Below are positions 18,678 through 27,640 of a stretch of 54,620 nt of DNA, in pieces (within the stretch, counting starts at the first letter, position 1; each line of letters starts with the position of its first letter). The translations under genes and the position numbers were made by a program. Source of the DNA: Aerococcus viridans (GTDB lineage Bacteria > Bacillota > Bacilli > Lactobacillales > Aerococcaceae); the NCBI RefSeq assembly GCF_002871935.1, contig NZ_PNHQ01000014.1, forward strand, positions 1 through 54,620. The letters are read 5' to 3'. The notes under the pieces are model-generated. The model made no database searches. It was not told the DNA's origin and worked only from the letters and a program-made list of their open reading frames with translations.

Positions 18678-18703
18678 AAGAAGACGAGTATATACCCGCC
18701 TCC
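18678..18703 (-). terminator. Terminator of the amaP-Gls24 operon
   Basis: On the minus strand an 11-pair stem with three wobble pairs (GGAGGCGGGTA / TACTCGTCTTC) is followed by TTTTC. It lies 15 bases after the Gls24 stop and also just upstream of the thrS promoter. Confidence 0.7.
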
Positions 18704-18717
18704 TTTATCAGTGAATA

Positions 18718-19170
18718 CTATTGTACGCGTGAACCGTCAGTGTATTGACCACTTTGGTTTGCTTGACGTCGTTGTTGTTCAGCAGCACGTTTTTGTTCGT
18801 TTTGATCGCGTTCATATTCAGCGCGTGTTAATACATCATTCACATTCATGTTTACTTCAACTACTGTTAAGCCAGTAATTTGTTGAACATTTTCTTTTAC
18901 TGCTTTCGTCACTTTGTCGAATGCTGCAGGAATATCTTTTCCATACTCAGCAATAACTTCTAAATCTAAAGCAACTTCTTTCTTACCAACTTCAGCATTA
19001 ACACCTTTAGTATCATCTTCACCACTAGTGAAGAAACTCTTAATTCCTGAAGTAAAGTTACCTTTTAACTCTAAAATACCATCAATGTTTTGGACTGTAT
19101 AGAAAGCAATTTTTTCCAATACACGATCTTCAAAAGTTAAATCGTTAGTGTGTTTTACGTTCTCTGACAT
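18718..19170 (-). CDS. Asp23/Gls24 family envelope stress response protein
   Basis: The 150-residue protein belongs to the Asp23/Gls24 family, membrane-associated via AmaP and induced by envelope or alkaline stress. The core with FEDRVLEKIAFYTVQNIDGI and VALDLEVIAEYGKDIPAAF is typical, followed by VNMNVNDVL and a Gln/Arg-rich tail. GGGG lies 8 bases before the ATG. It closes the unit amaP - DUF2273-like protein - Gls24, the classic arrangement. The charged C-terminal tail (residues about 118-150) is probably disordered. Confidence 0.92.
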   Translation of the reverse strand: MSENVKHTNDLTFEDRVLEKIAFYTVQNIDGILELKGNFTSGIKSFFTSGEDDTKGVNAEVGKKEVALDLEVIAEYGKDIPAAFDKVTKAVKENVQQITGLTVVEVNMNVNDVLTRAEYERDQNEQKRAAEQQRRQANQSGQYTDGSRVQ

Positions 19171-19262
19171 GTAAAATACCCCATTTCTTTTATTGTTATT
19201 TTATATCTCATAAGTTGTATCTATCATAGCAAGATTACGAACTTAACTCAAGTAATATGATT

Positions 19263-19469
19263 CTAAAAATTGAAAAATGAGAACCAACTTTCCAAGTCAA
19301 TTTGTCCGTCAAAGTAAGCACCTGCAATGTATCCAATTGTTGAGAATACAAGAATGAATAATGCAGGTCCAAAACCTAACCACATCCACATTAAGGCAAA
19401 AATGAATGCAATCAGGCCCCCTAAAATACGATTTCTATACGGATACCAGCTACGCGGTGGTTGTTTCAT
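19263..19469 (-). CDS. Small membrane protein of the Gls24 operon (DUF2273-like)
   Basis: The 68-residue protein has two closely spaced hydrophobic segments (about residues 14-32 and 34-50) separated by a Gly/Pro turn, with a cytoplasmic-looking basic N-terminus (RSWYPYRNR). DUF2273 proteins of this size lie between amaP and gls24 in other Firmicutes, and this one fits in place and shape. GGGGG lies 10 bases before the ATG. Function is unknown beyond association with the stress module. Confidence 0.85.
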   Translation of the reverse strand: MKQPPRSWYPYRNRILGGLIAFIFALMWMWLGFGPALFILVFSTIGYIAGAYFDGQIDLESWFSFFNF

Positions 19470-19513
19470 ATGCTATGTGCCCCCTATCAAAGTTTAGTTC
19501 AAATGAACATTTA

Positions 19514-20086
19514 TTATCTAACGCGTGCCTGTTTATGACCGCGCGTTTGCTGATGATTTTGTTCTACGTCATATGGTGCAGCAGTCACTTTCACATTTTG
19601 AATACTTGTTCCTAAGACACTTTCCGCAGCAAGCTGCGCCTTTTCTGCAATTTGATTGGAAATCGTCTGTACATCATTGTGCTTGTCTACAGCGTAGTCA
19701 ACAGTTACTTTAGTATTTTCTGGTTTTCGACCAAATTTCACAGTGACATTTTTACGTGATGCCTGTTTCACGTCTAATAATTCACGATGTACCGCTTGTA
19801 CCACTGTATCACGATTAACTTTAACCTCACCATAATCATTAGACACATTTAAAGTACGTGACTTGGCGGGTGCAACTATGCTCCATATTAAGGCTACTGC
19901 GAAGTAAATAAAGCTAAGTGCTAACAGCACAATGACTGCATTTACGAGCATTTGATTGGACACAATATTGTGGTCAACAAAATCACTTAAATAAGGTATT
20001 GGGTAAATAACTGAAGCTGTTGCCACTACTGCTAATAAAACTAAGAGTGAAAATAGGATTTGAAGAAATTTTCTTAATCCACCCAT
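19514..20086 (-). CDS. amaP: Alkaline shock response membrane anchor protein AmaP
   Basis: The 190-residue protein has two N-terminal membrane segments (about residues 7-29 and 46-71) and a soluble domain related to Asp23 (TVVQAVHRELLDVKQ ... VTVKFGRK). It anchors Asp23/Gls24 proteins to the membrane. AAGGAGGTGA precedes the ATG, a very strong ribosome site. It heads the operon. The C-terminus is Gln/His/Arg-rich, unlike the core. Confidence 0.9.
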   Translation of the reverse strand: MGGLRKFLQILFSLLVLLAVVATASVIYPIPYLSDFVDHNIVSNQMLVNAVIVLLALSFIYFAVALIWSIVAPAKSRTLNVSNDYGEVKVNRDTVVQAVHRELLDVKQASRKNVTVKFGRKPENTKVTVDYAVDKHNDVQTISNQIAEKAQLAAESVLGTSIQNVKVTAAPYDVEQNHQQTRGHKQARVR

Positions 20087-20192
20087 TCACTCACCTCCTT
20101 TTTGGCTCTCTATATGATATAAGTATAGCTTATCATTTTAAAGTTAATTGGACAAATAATTTGCCATAAAAATGGCCAAAAAAAAGAAGGTA

Positions 20193-21137
20193 TTAACCGT
20201 TACGACGGTCTCTACCTCCAACATAAATTTCTTCACTTAAATATTTAATACGTTCCATAATACGTGCGGATTTGGCCACATCGACACCTTCTCGAGTAGT
20301 TGTTAAAAATTCTTCCAACTCTGCCATTGAGAAATTAGAGGTAAAGAAAGTGGATAATTGCTCTTGCATCCGGTACTGTAAAATCACACCTAGGACATCG
20401 TCTCTTACCCATTCACTATTTGACTCAGCACCAATATCATCCAACACTAAAACTTCTGCCTGTTTAATCTCATTTACCCTTTGATCTACTGTATTCGTGC
20501 GAATACGTGATTTCAGATCTACCAACAGTTCTGGGTAATGAACTAATGTAGATTTCACCCCATGCTCAGCTAGAGTGTTGACTAAAGCTGCTAGGATGTG
20601 CGTTTTTCCAACACCAAATTGGCCATGTAAATACAAACCTTTATGATAGATATTCGGTTTACTTGTATAGGCTGAAATAAATTGTAGACTTTTTTGAATT
20701 GCTTCAAAACGATCTTGATAGTCATCTGTTGTCATCTTTTCAAAAGATGCTGACCGCAAACTTTTGGGCATAGATAACATGGTGACACGCTTGTTCAATT
20801 CTTCCGCTTCTTGTTGTTGAATAAAAGCTTCAGTAGGATGGTAATCTACATCAATGTAGTTAACATTCATTATTAAATTAGGTGCATATTGGATAAACTT
20901 CTTTTGTCCTAGCGCATCATTCCCATTTTCTCGTGCAAATTCATATAATTTTGAGAATGATTTTCTCACAATCTCATCTTCAAAATTTAATTGATATTTT
21001 GCAAGAAAAGCCTGCACATCTGGGTCATTTTGGACAATGCTTTCGATTTTAGCTTGTCGTTCCTTGAAAATCGGATTGCGGTTAAATTGTTGTTTAAGCG
21101 AGTCTCCTACATTTTTCATTTGTTTATTATCAGCCAT
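20193..21137 (-). CDS. dnaI: Primosomal protein DnaI (helicase loader)
   Basis: The 314-residue AAA+ ATPase loads the replicative helicase. An N-terminal helicase-binding domain (to about 130) precedes the ATPase, which has Walker A GQFGVGKTH and Walker B VLVLDDIGAE plus the arginine-finger region SARIMERIKYL. It starts 2 bases after the dnaB stop, so translation is coupled. Context nrdR-dnaB-dnaI is standard for Lactobacillales. The usual next gene, thrS, is displaced here by the Gls24 module. Confidence 0.96.
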   Translation of the reverse strand: MADNKQMKNVGDSLKQQFNRNPIFKERQAKIESIVQNDPDVQAFLAKYQLNFEDEIVRKSFSKLYEFARENGNDALGQKKFIQYAPNLIMNVNYIDVDYHPTEAFIQQQEAEELNKRVTMLSMPKSLRSASFEKMTTDDYQDRFEAIQKSLQFISAYTSKPNIYHKGLYLHGQFGVGKTHILAALVNTLAEHGVKSTLVHYPELLVDLKSRIRTNTVDQRVNEIKQAEVLVLDDIGAESNSEWVRDDVLGVILQYRMQEQLSTFFTSNFSMAELEEFLTTTREGVDVAKSARIMERIKYLSEEIYVGGRDRRNG

Positions 21138-21139
21138 AC

Positions 21140-22669
21140 TTACTCACCTTCTTTTGTATTTAATGATTGCAACAATTGTTGAATCTCAGCTTCTTGCGCA
21201 CTTAGAGATGCTTTATTTTCTTGTTTAGTTGTCGCTTCTTTTGATGCGTCTTGTTTATTCACTTTTGGTGCACTTACCGGCTTTTGGTATTTATCCTGTC
21301 TTGAATCAGGATCTAACCATTTCGGCTTAACAGAAGCCTTTTGTGTTTGGTAACGCCCCTTGGCGATCCGATTTTTTTGTCGTTTTTCATAATTTTCAGC
21401 ACTTTTTTGTTTACGTTGTTTCAGGTATATCATGGCCTCTTCAGGCTCAATAACCTTATTTTGACGCCAATCATCCGCAACACTTTCCAAGTAGGAACGA
21501 GTTAACCGGGGCTGCTCAAGTTCCACTAAACAAAATTGCACCATCACATTTAGGGTTGCAGGCTGAATCACACCCAATTCAATCAATTCCGTGATTGCTT
21601 TTCCTTCAGACTTCGTTAAGTAACCACCTTTTTGTTCCTTAATTGACTTCGCAAAGGCAATTGGGGGATAGTTTCTCGCCAATTTGGAAAATGACAATTC
21701 TTCTTGTGTTAGGCCTTTCTCTAACCATACTTGATCTGCTTGATCAACTTGCTGTCGCTTGGCTGTCTCACTAACAGTAATCCGGTCTGTTAAGCGAGCT
21801 TTTGTTCTTTCTACATGCTCTTCACCCTCTTGACCAGCTTGCTGGCTAGATTGATTTAAAGCTAATCGCTGCAATTTGCGAACATCGATTTGATTCGTCC
21901 GTAAATCCGTAGCTGATAATGCCAATTCTTTTAAATCTACTTCATCAAATCCATAAAGTTGATGTAGGGTTATAAACATTTCCTTCACTTCATCTGTAAT
22001 CGCTTTTTCAGAAATAAAAGACGACTGTAGTAATTCTTTCAAAGTATTCATATCTAGACTTGAACTCGTTAAGGTAGTCGCTTTAGTAGCTGGATTTTTT
22101 TGCATCAATCTAGCTTCAATTTCATCTGAAATGGGATAGTACTGACTTGGTAATCGATAGACATCTTGAAAAGTAGCGGTCACTTCAGTCCAGTCTGTTG
22201 ACGTTAATTCAACTGGCTTCTTAGCTGAAAACTTATCGAGCATGAATTGATATCGGTCTTGGCCTAAACGATCCATTAGTAAACTAGACATAATTGGATC
22301 AGAAAAAATATGCTTACTATCTAAAGGAGCTTGTAACTGAAAAATTGTCGTCACTTCATCTTGACTATGATGGTCACTTTTTTCATAGACTTGCAGTAAG
22401 CCAATTGCTTCCAAACGACGTCTGGCCTTCACATACTGCTCTTTACCGACCACCATTTGTTCCATTAAGTCAAAATGGCGTAACGGTCGTGAGACGAAAT
22501 CCCCTAATTGAATATTGGCATAAAGTGTCTGATAAAATGCATAAGCTGTGCCACCGATGATTGGTTGATACAAATGTAGTAAAACTTGTTGGTCAATATC
22601 TGAAATCCAGTGAGGTTGGGTAATTTGCACAAACCCTTTTGGATCTAAATTTTGCCATGGGTATGCCAT
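21140..22669 (-). CDS. dnaB: Replication initiation and membrane attachment protein DnaB
   Basis: The 509-residue protein is the Firmicutes DnaB (not the helicase) that helps load the helicase at oriC and restart sites. It begins with the winged-helix part (ISDIDQQVLLHLYQPIIGGTAYAFYQTL), and a DnaD-like segment with ELIELGVIQPATLNVMVQFC lies at about 350-390. The last 90 residues are Lys/Gln-rich and probably disordered. GGGAGGG lies 8 bases upstream of the ATG. It is coupled to dnaI. Confidence 0.94.
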   Translation of the reverse strand: MAYPWQNLDPKGFVQITQPHWISDIDQQVLLHLYQPIIGGTAYAFYQTLYANIQLGDFVSRPLRHFDLMEQMVVGKEQYVKARRRLEAIGLLQVYEKSDHHSQDEVTTIFQLQAPLDSKHIFSDPIMSSLLMDRLGQDRYQFMLDKFSAKKPVELTSTDWTEVTATFQDVYRLPSQYYPISDEIEARLMQKNPATKATTLTSSSLDMNTLKELLQSSFISEKAITDEVKEMFITLHQLYGFDEVDLKELALSATDLRTNQIDVRKLQRLALNQSSQQAGQEGEEHVERTKARLTDRITVSETAKRQQVDQADQVWLEKGLTQEELSFSKLARNYPPIAFAKSIKEQKGGYLTKSEGKAITELIELGVIQPATLNVMVQFCLVELEQPRLTRSYLESVADDWRQNKVIEPEEAMIYLKQRKQKSAENYEKRQKNRIAKGRYQTQKASVKPKWLDPDSRQDKYQKPVSAPKVNKQDASKEATTKQENKASLSAQEAEIQQLLQSLNTKEGE

Positions 22670-22698
22670 TATGATTACCCTCCCTTCTAAAGCATATT

Positions 22699-23232
22699 TT
22701 AGTCTATGTCCTCGTCTAAATCTTTAGCATCATCTGCATTGTCTACTGGATGAAACTGATCATCATGATCGTTTTGTGCATTCCGGCCTCTTAATCGTTC
22801 AATTTCTCTTAAAAAAACAGTTGGATCTTCAAATCGGCGGTATACACTAGCATAACGGATATAAGCTACTTCATCAATATCCGGCAAAGCCGCCATTAAT
22901 AATTCCCCAATTTCAGAAGCTGGCACTTCATTTTGACTACGAGATCGTAATTCAGATTCCACATCTTGGGCTAGCTTTTCAAGTTGATCTGCCGATACAG
23001 GTCGTTTCTCTGCCGAACGAATCAACCCACGCAAAACTTTCTCATGTGAGAATTCTTCTCTCGTTCCATCACGTTTGACCACCAACAATGGTGTTCTTTC
23101 AATCCGTTCAAAAGTTGTAAAACGAGCACCACAATCTAGACACTCTCTACGTCGACGAATAGATCGATTATTCTCTGCTGGTCGACTATCAATTACTTTT
23201 AAATTAGTTGAACCACAATTTGGACATTGCAT
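22699..23232 (-). CDS. nrdR: Transcriptional repressor NrdR
   Basis: NrdR senses (d)ATP and represses ribonucleotide reductase genes. The zinc ribbon has C3, C6, C31 and C34 (CPNC ... CLDC), followed by the ATP-cone with VVKRDGTREEF and the C-terminal AYIRYASVYRRFED. At 177 residues it is longer than the usual ~150: an acidic tail rich in Asp and Asn follows residue 150. I start it at the ATG at 23232 with GAGGTG upstream; the longer open frame is non-coding leader. Confidence 0.95.
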   Translation of the reverse strand: MQCPNCGSTNLKVIDSRPAENNRSIRRRRECLDCGARFTTFERIERTPLLVVKRDGTREEFSHEKVLRGLIRSAEKRPVSADQLEKLAQDVESELRSRSQNEVPASEIGELLMAALPDIDEVAYIRYASVYRRFEDPTVFLREIERLRGRNAQNDHDDQFHPVDNADDAKDLDEDID

Positions 23233-23284
23233 ATATTTAGCACCTCTACTTTCATTTTTATATACGTGAATAATTTCTCGATTC

Positions 23285-23293
23285 ATTATAGCA
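23285..23293 (-). promoter_or_regulatory. Extended -10 promoter of nrdR-dnaB-dnaI
   Basis: On the minus strand TGCTATAAT gives a TGn extension on a consensus -10, 53 bases before the nrdR start. No clear NrdR box is seen beside it. Confidence 0.5.
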
Positions 23294-23311
23294 CAAAGCC
23301 TGATATCCCCC

Positions 23312-23920
23312 TTATTTAAGCGGTTGGAAACCAGAAATGCCAAGCCAAGCATCTAATTGTTGATGTGTATCTGTAATTGAACCAGTATTATCAATTACTA
23401 CATCTGCCATCATCACTTTCCGTTCAATCGACATTTGACTCGTCATGCGTTGAAATGCTTCAACCGGCGTTAGATGATCACGGTTAATTAGCCGGTCTAA
23501 TTGAATGGTTTCTGACACATAAATCACCATAATTTGATCACAAGTATCTTCAAAGCCATGCTCAAATAATAGGGGGATATCCATCACAATCAACTCATGC
23601 CCAATAGCCTCATATTTATCTTTTTGACTATCCAACCAGTCACGTATAGGTTGGTGTAACAATTCATTTAATTTTTCACGTTCCTTATCATCACTGAAGA
23701 TAATCTTGGCTAATTTTTTGCGATTCAATACACCATTTGGAAAGACAATATCATCCCCAAAATGTTGCTTTACTGCTTCTAACCCTGGTTGACCAGGTTC
23801 AACCACCACTCTGGCACCATAATCGGCATCAATCACTGGAAAACCTGCTGTCTTAAAGAATTTACTTGCTGTTGATTTACCTGTTGCAATACTGCCGGTT
23901 AGTCCTAAAATATGACTCAT
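23312..23920 (-). CDS. coaE: Dephospho-CoA kinase
   Basis: The last enzyme of coenzyme A synthesis phosphorylates dephospho-CoA. The P-loop is GSIATGKST at residues 9-17, followed by VIDADYGARVVVEPG and the lid region LINRDHLTPVEAFQRM. Length is 202 residues with the ATG at 23920, directly after GGAGGTCTT; the 15 earlier in-frame codons overlap the ribosome site. It follows mutM closely on the same strand, the usual mutM-coaE pair. Confidence 0.96.
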   Translation of the reverse strand: MSHILGLTGSIATGKSTASKFFKTAGFPVIDADYGARVVVEPGQPGLEAVKQHFGDDIVFPNGVLNRKKLAKIIFSDDKEREKLNELLHQPIRDWLDSQKDKYEAIGHELIVMDIPLLFEHGFEDTCDQIMVIYVSETIQLDRLINRDHLTPVEAFQRMTSQMSIERKVMMADVVIDNTGSITDTHQQLDAWLGISGFQPLK

Positions 23921-23957
23921 AAGACCTCCATTATTAACTTTTCTATTTAATAGTAAT

Positions 23958-24785
23958 TTATTCATGTATCGTTTGGCAATGTGGACAATAGTGTGTCCCT
24001 CGCTGTGCCACTTTTATCTTTTCAATAGGGGTACCACACCGTTGGCAAGGGTTATCTGTTTGACCATATGCTTTTAAATAATTGGCAAAATGACCATTCT
24101 CACCAAAAGTATTCGTATAAGTACGAATAGTCGTGCCACCAACTGCGATTGCTGCTTGTATAATGTCACGACTAGCTTCAATAATAGCTGTGATTTCATG
24201 ATCATATAAAGATGCGCCAATTTGTTGTGGGTGTACTTTTGCTTCATACAAGATTTCATCTGCATAAATATTACCAATCCCTGCAACAACAGACTGATCC
24301 AATAATACCGCTTTTATTGGCCGCTTTGTCCGCATTAACCTTGCTTTGAAATCTTCAAAATTTAAGTCCGCTGGCTCTGGACCTAAATTTAATTGTGCGA
24401 TTGCTGCGTCTGTATCCGCCTTATCGACCATATGGATGCGACCAAATTTGCGCACATCTCTATAACGGAGATCATTGCCATCTGTTAAGTGACAGATAAC
24501 ATGTGTATAGGGATCAACAGGGGTGTCTTGCTTTTCATACAAATACTTTCCTTCCATCCGTAAATGTGCTATCCAAACAACATCAGTCCAATAAAAAAGC
24601 AAAAATTTACCAATACGACCAACCTTCATCAATTGTTGACCTGGCATTCGGTTTTCAAAGGCTTCGAGTCCACCTTCAGCTTGCACAATTCTCGGCCAAG
24701 TTACCGTCACAGATGCTACTGTCTTTCCAACAACAATTTCTTCTAAACCACGTCGAACAGTTTCGACTTCTGGCATTTCAGGCAT
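23958..24785 (-). CDS. mutM: Formamidopyrimidine-DNA glycosylase
   Basis: MutM excises 8-oxoguanine and nicks the abasic site. The mature N-terminus PEMPEVETVRRGL supplies the catalytic Pro2 and Glu3 once Met is removed, so the start must be the ATG at 24785. Lys (GKFLLFY region) and the H2TH segment DQSVVAGIGNIYADEILYEA follow. The C-terminal zinc finger has CQRCG and CPHCQ. The length of 275 is normal. The ribosome site is weak (GGTGG). Confidence 0.96.
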   Translation of the reverse strand: MPEMPEVETVRRGLEEIVVGKTVASVTVTWPRIVQAEGGLEAFENRMPGQQLMKVGRIGKFLLFYWTDVVWIAHLRMEGKYLYEKQDTPVDPYTHVICHLTDGNDLRYRDVRKFGRIHMVDKADTDAAIAQLNLGPEPADLNFEDFKARLMRTKRPIKAVLLDQSVVAGIGNIYADEILYEAKVHPQQIGASLYDHEITAIIEASRDIIQAAIAVGGTTIRTYTNTFGENGHFANYLKAYGQTDNPCQRCGTPIEKIKVAQRGTHYCPHCQTIHE

Positions 24786-24911
24786 CACTCCACCACTTTC
24801 TAACGTAACTCCTTCACATATTTTAATGCAAAATACACATATTGGAAAGATAGTAGACAGACAAATCTTTCCAGTAGCTAACTAGGCTTAAACGCCTATC
24901 TTAGAGAGGAT

Positions 24912-24950
24912 GAAAAGAGGTGCTATTCAATATGAACTGCACCTCTTACC
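24912..24950 (-). terminator. Terminator of polA
   Basis: Minus-strand AAGAGGTGC and GCACCTCTT form a 9-pair stem followed by TTC, five bases after the polA stop. Confidence 0.75.
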
Positions 24951-24955
24951 AATCG

Positions 24956-27640
24956 TTATTTTGCTTCGTACCAGCTTGCGCCATAATTCGACTCAATTTC
25001 TAACGGCACATCTAGTTGGGCTGCTGATCCCATAATTTCTGTGACTAATTTTTCTAGCGTTTCAATTTCATCTTTTGGTACTTCAAAGACCAACTCATCA
25101 TGGATTTGTAATAACAAATTCGCTTTTAACTTATTTGATTTAAGTGCTTCATCCATTTTCACCATAGCAATTTTGATAATATCAGCTGCCGTTCCTTGAA
25201 TCGGTGTATTCATCGCATTTCGTTCCGCAAACGACCGCACATTAAAGTTCTTCGCATGCAAGTCTGGTAAATAGCGTCGACGATTAAAGAGTGTTTCTAC
25301 ATAGCCATCTTCCTTAGCTTTTTCAACGACATCTGTCATATAAGCTTGAACACCTGGATAATTCTCCAAATAAGTATCAATAAAGTTTTTGGCTTCTGGT
25401 CGAGAAATATTCAAGTTTTGACTCAATCCATAATCAGAAATACCATAGACAATCCCAAAGTTTACTGCTTTCGCATTTCGTCTCATATTAGGTGTTACTT
25501 CGTCTCTTGTTACGTTATAAACCTTCATAGCTGTAGATGTATGGATATCTTCATGGTTATTGAAAGCTTCCTGCATATGCTTATCACCTGAAATATGCGC
25601 TAAAACCCGTAATTCAATTTGTGAGTAGTCACTTGAGAAAACCACCCAATCATCATGACTTGGTACAAAAGCTTTACGGATACTCCGTCCCTCCTCAGAA
25701 CGAATCGGAATATTTTGTAAATTCGGATCAGCTGATGACAATCGTCCAGTTGACGTTAAGGTTTGTTGGAAACGAGAATGAATTTTACCATCATCGTGGA
25801 TAAATCCTTGTAACCCCTCAACATATGTTGATTGTAGTTTGTTCAACTGACGATAATTTAAAATTAAATCGATAATAGGCGCTTGTCCTGCTAGTTTCTC
25901 TAAGACATCTTGAGCAGTAGAATAACCAGTTTTTGTCTTCTTAATCACCGGTAAGCCCATATCTTCAAACAGAATGGTCCCTAATTGCTTAGTAGAATTC
26001 ACATTAAACTCACGGCCTGCTTCTTTCCAAATATCCGCTTCAAGGCCATCAATAATCTCTTGGAATTCCGCTTGCATCGTGACTAATTGCGCCTTATCTA
26101 CGGAAATACCCAGAATTTCTAGATTAGCCAACACCAATGCCAATGGTAACTCCATTTTTTTGTATAGATCAGTCATTTTATTGGCTTCTAATTGTGGACG
26201 AATCGTTTCTTGTAATCGTGCAATCATATAGACTTTACGCGCAATATGATCATACATAGTTTGTTGATCTTCAGGTACACTACGTTTAGCACCCTTACCG
26301 TAAATGGACTCATCATAAGATAAATCTTCCATATCAAATTCACGAGCAACTTCCGCTAAGTCATTGGAGTTATCACGAGCATGTAATAAATATGAACCAA
26401 TTAAGACATCATCTACAACACCCACAAAGTCGATATCTACATAGTCCAACATCACTTTTGTCCGCTTCGCATCAAAGACAACCTTCGTCATCTTCTCATC
26501 CGTTAACCAGTTTTTAAACAAGTCGGATTGCAATAAGCTTGCATCACCAGCAAAGATTTCTGACCCATTTGTCCAGGCGACAGCCACAATATCTGAATCA
26601 TGATAGTTTTTACTCAAGTTTTCCAGATATATCGCATAACCATCTTGGACCGGTTCACTTGGGAAATGATCTGTTGTTAAATCTTCAACAGATGCCACAT
26701 ATGTATAATCCACATCCTTCCAATCTTCTGTCAATAAGTCAGCTTGGTTTGAATTTTCTAATAGGCGTGACATAAATCCATTAAAGTTCATATCCTTATA
26801 AAATGACATTAATGGTTCAAGCTGTTTACCTTTATATGGTAGGTCAGCTAGTTCAATCGTTACTGGTGCATTCAGTTCAATACGAGCTAATTTTTTTGAA
26901 AGGATCGCATTGTCTTTTTCGTTGATAAGATTTTCTTTACGTTTTGATTTCTTCATGTCGTCAATTTGTTCATATATAGCTTCCATTGATCCATATTCAT
27001 GAAGTAGTTTTAAGGCTGTCTTTTCACCAATCCCAGTTACACCTGGGTAGTTATCTGAAGAATCACCCATTAATCCCTTCATATCAACAATTTGTTCAGG
27101 TGTAATACCCATCTCTTCCATAATAGAAGCCGGTGTATAAGACCGTAGTTCCGATACTCCTTTTCGAGTGATATCCACTCGAACATTATCACGTGCTAAC
27201 TGCGTTAAATCCTTGTCTCCAGAAATCACCACAACATCAAACTCTTCAGGATCAACAGATGTCGCAAATGTACCGATAATATCGTCAGCTTCATAATTGG
27301 TCAAGTCATAGTGGGCAACACCAAAAGCATCTAATAAAACATTGAAAAATGGCATTTGCTCTCTAAATTCAGATGGTGTTGATTGACGCCCACCCTTATA
27401 TTCATCAAAAAATTCATTTCTAAAAGTCGTTTTTCCAGCGTCCCAAGCCACTAAGGCATGCGTTGGCTGTTCTTTTTCCAAAATATTATTCATCATTTCA
27501 TGAAAAGCAAATAAGGCATTGGTATGCATACCATTCTTATTTACAAATGAATCAATATTATGGATAGCAAAAAAAGAACGAAAAGCTAGAGAAGATCCGT
27601 CAAAAAGGACAAGCTTCTTCTTTTCTTTATTAATACTCAA
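24956..27640 (-). CDS. polA: DNA polymerase I (TTG start)
   Basis: The 894-residue enzyme fills gaps and removes RNA primers. The 5'-nuclease domain (about 1-300) has LVLFDGSSLAFRSFFAI and VVISGDKDLTQL. The polymerase domain has motif A SSDYSQIELRVLAHIS, motif B KAVNFGIVYGIS and motif C LLQIHDELVFEV. The middle domain lacks the acidic proofreading motif (YAIYLE where DTE is expected), as in other Firmicutes. The start is TTG at 27640, 8 bases after GGAGG, overlapping the previous gene by 11 bases; an ATG 19 codons earlier lies inside that gene and lacks a site. Confidence 0.95.
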   Translation of the reverse strand: MSINKEKKKLVLFDGSSLAFRSFFAIHNIDSFVNKNGMHTNALFAFHEMMNNILEKEQPTHALVAWDAGKTTFRNEFFDEYKGGRQSTPSEFREQMPFFNVLLDAFGVAHYDLTNYEADDIIGTFATSVDPEEFDVVVISGDKDLTQLARDNVRVDITRKGVSELRSYTPASIMEEMGITPEQIVDMKGLMGDSSDNYPGVTGIGEKTALKLLHEYGSMEAIYEQIDDMKKSKRKENLINEKDNAILSKKLARIELNAPVTIELADLPYKGKQLEPLMSFYKDMNFNGFMSRLLENSNQADLLTEDWKDVDYTYVASVEDLTTDHFPSEPVQDGYAIYLENLSKNYHDSDIVAVAWTNGSEIFAGDASLLQSDLFKNWLTDEKMTKVVFDAKRTKVMLDYVDIDFVGVVDDVLIGSYLLHARDNSNDLAEVAREFDMEDLSYDESIYGKGAKRSVPEDQQTMYDHIARKVYMIARLQETIRPQLEANKMTDLYKKMELPLALVLANLEILGISVDKAQLVTMQAEFQEIIDGLEADIWKEAGREFNVNSTKQLGTILFEDMGLPVIKKTKTGYSTAQDVLEKLAGQAPIIDLILNYRQLNKLQSTYVEGLQGFIHDDGKIHSRFQQTLTSTGRLSSADPNLQNIPIRSEEGRSIRKAFVPSHDDWVVFSSDYSQIELRVLAHISGDKHMQEAFNNHEDIHTSTAMKVYNVTRDEVTPNMRRNAKAVNFGIVYGISDYGLSQNLNISRPEAKNFIDTYLENYPGVQAYMTDVVEKAKEDGYVETLFNRRRYLPDLHAKNFNVRSFAERNAMNTPIQGTAADIIKIAMVKMDEALKSNKLKANLLLQIHDELVFEVPKDEIETLEKLVTEIMGSAAQLDVPLEIESNYGASWYEAK

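Noticed and set aside
24503..24808. Plus-strand frames over mutM
   Set aside because: Antisense to a well-supported gene, with no start signal or family match.
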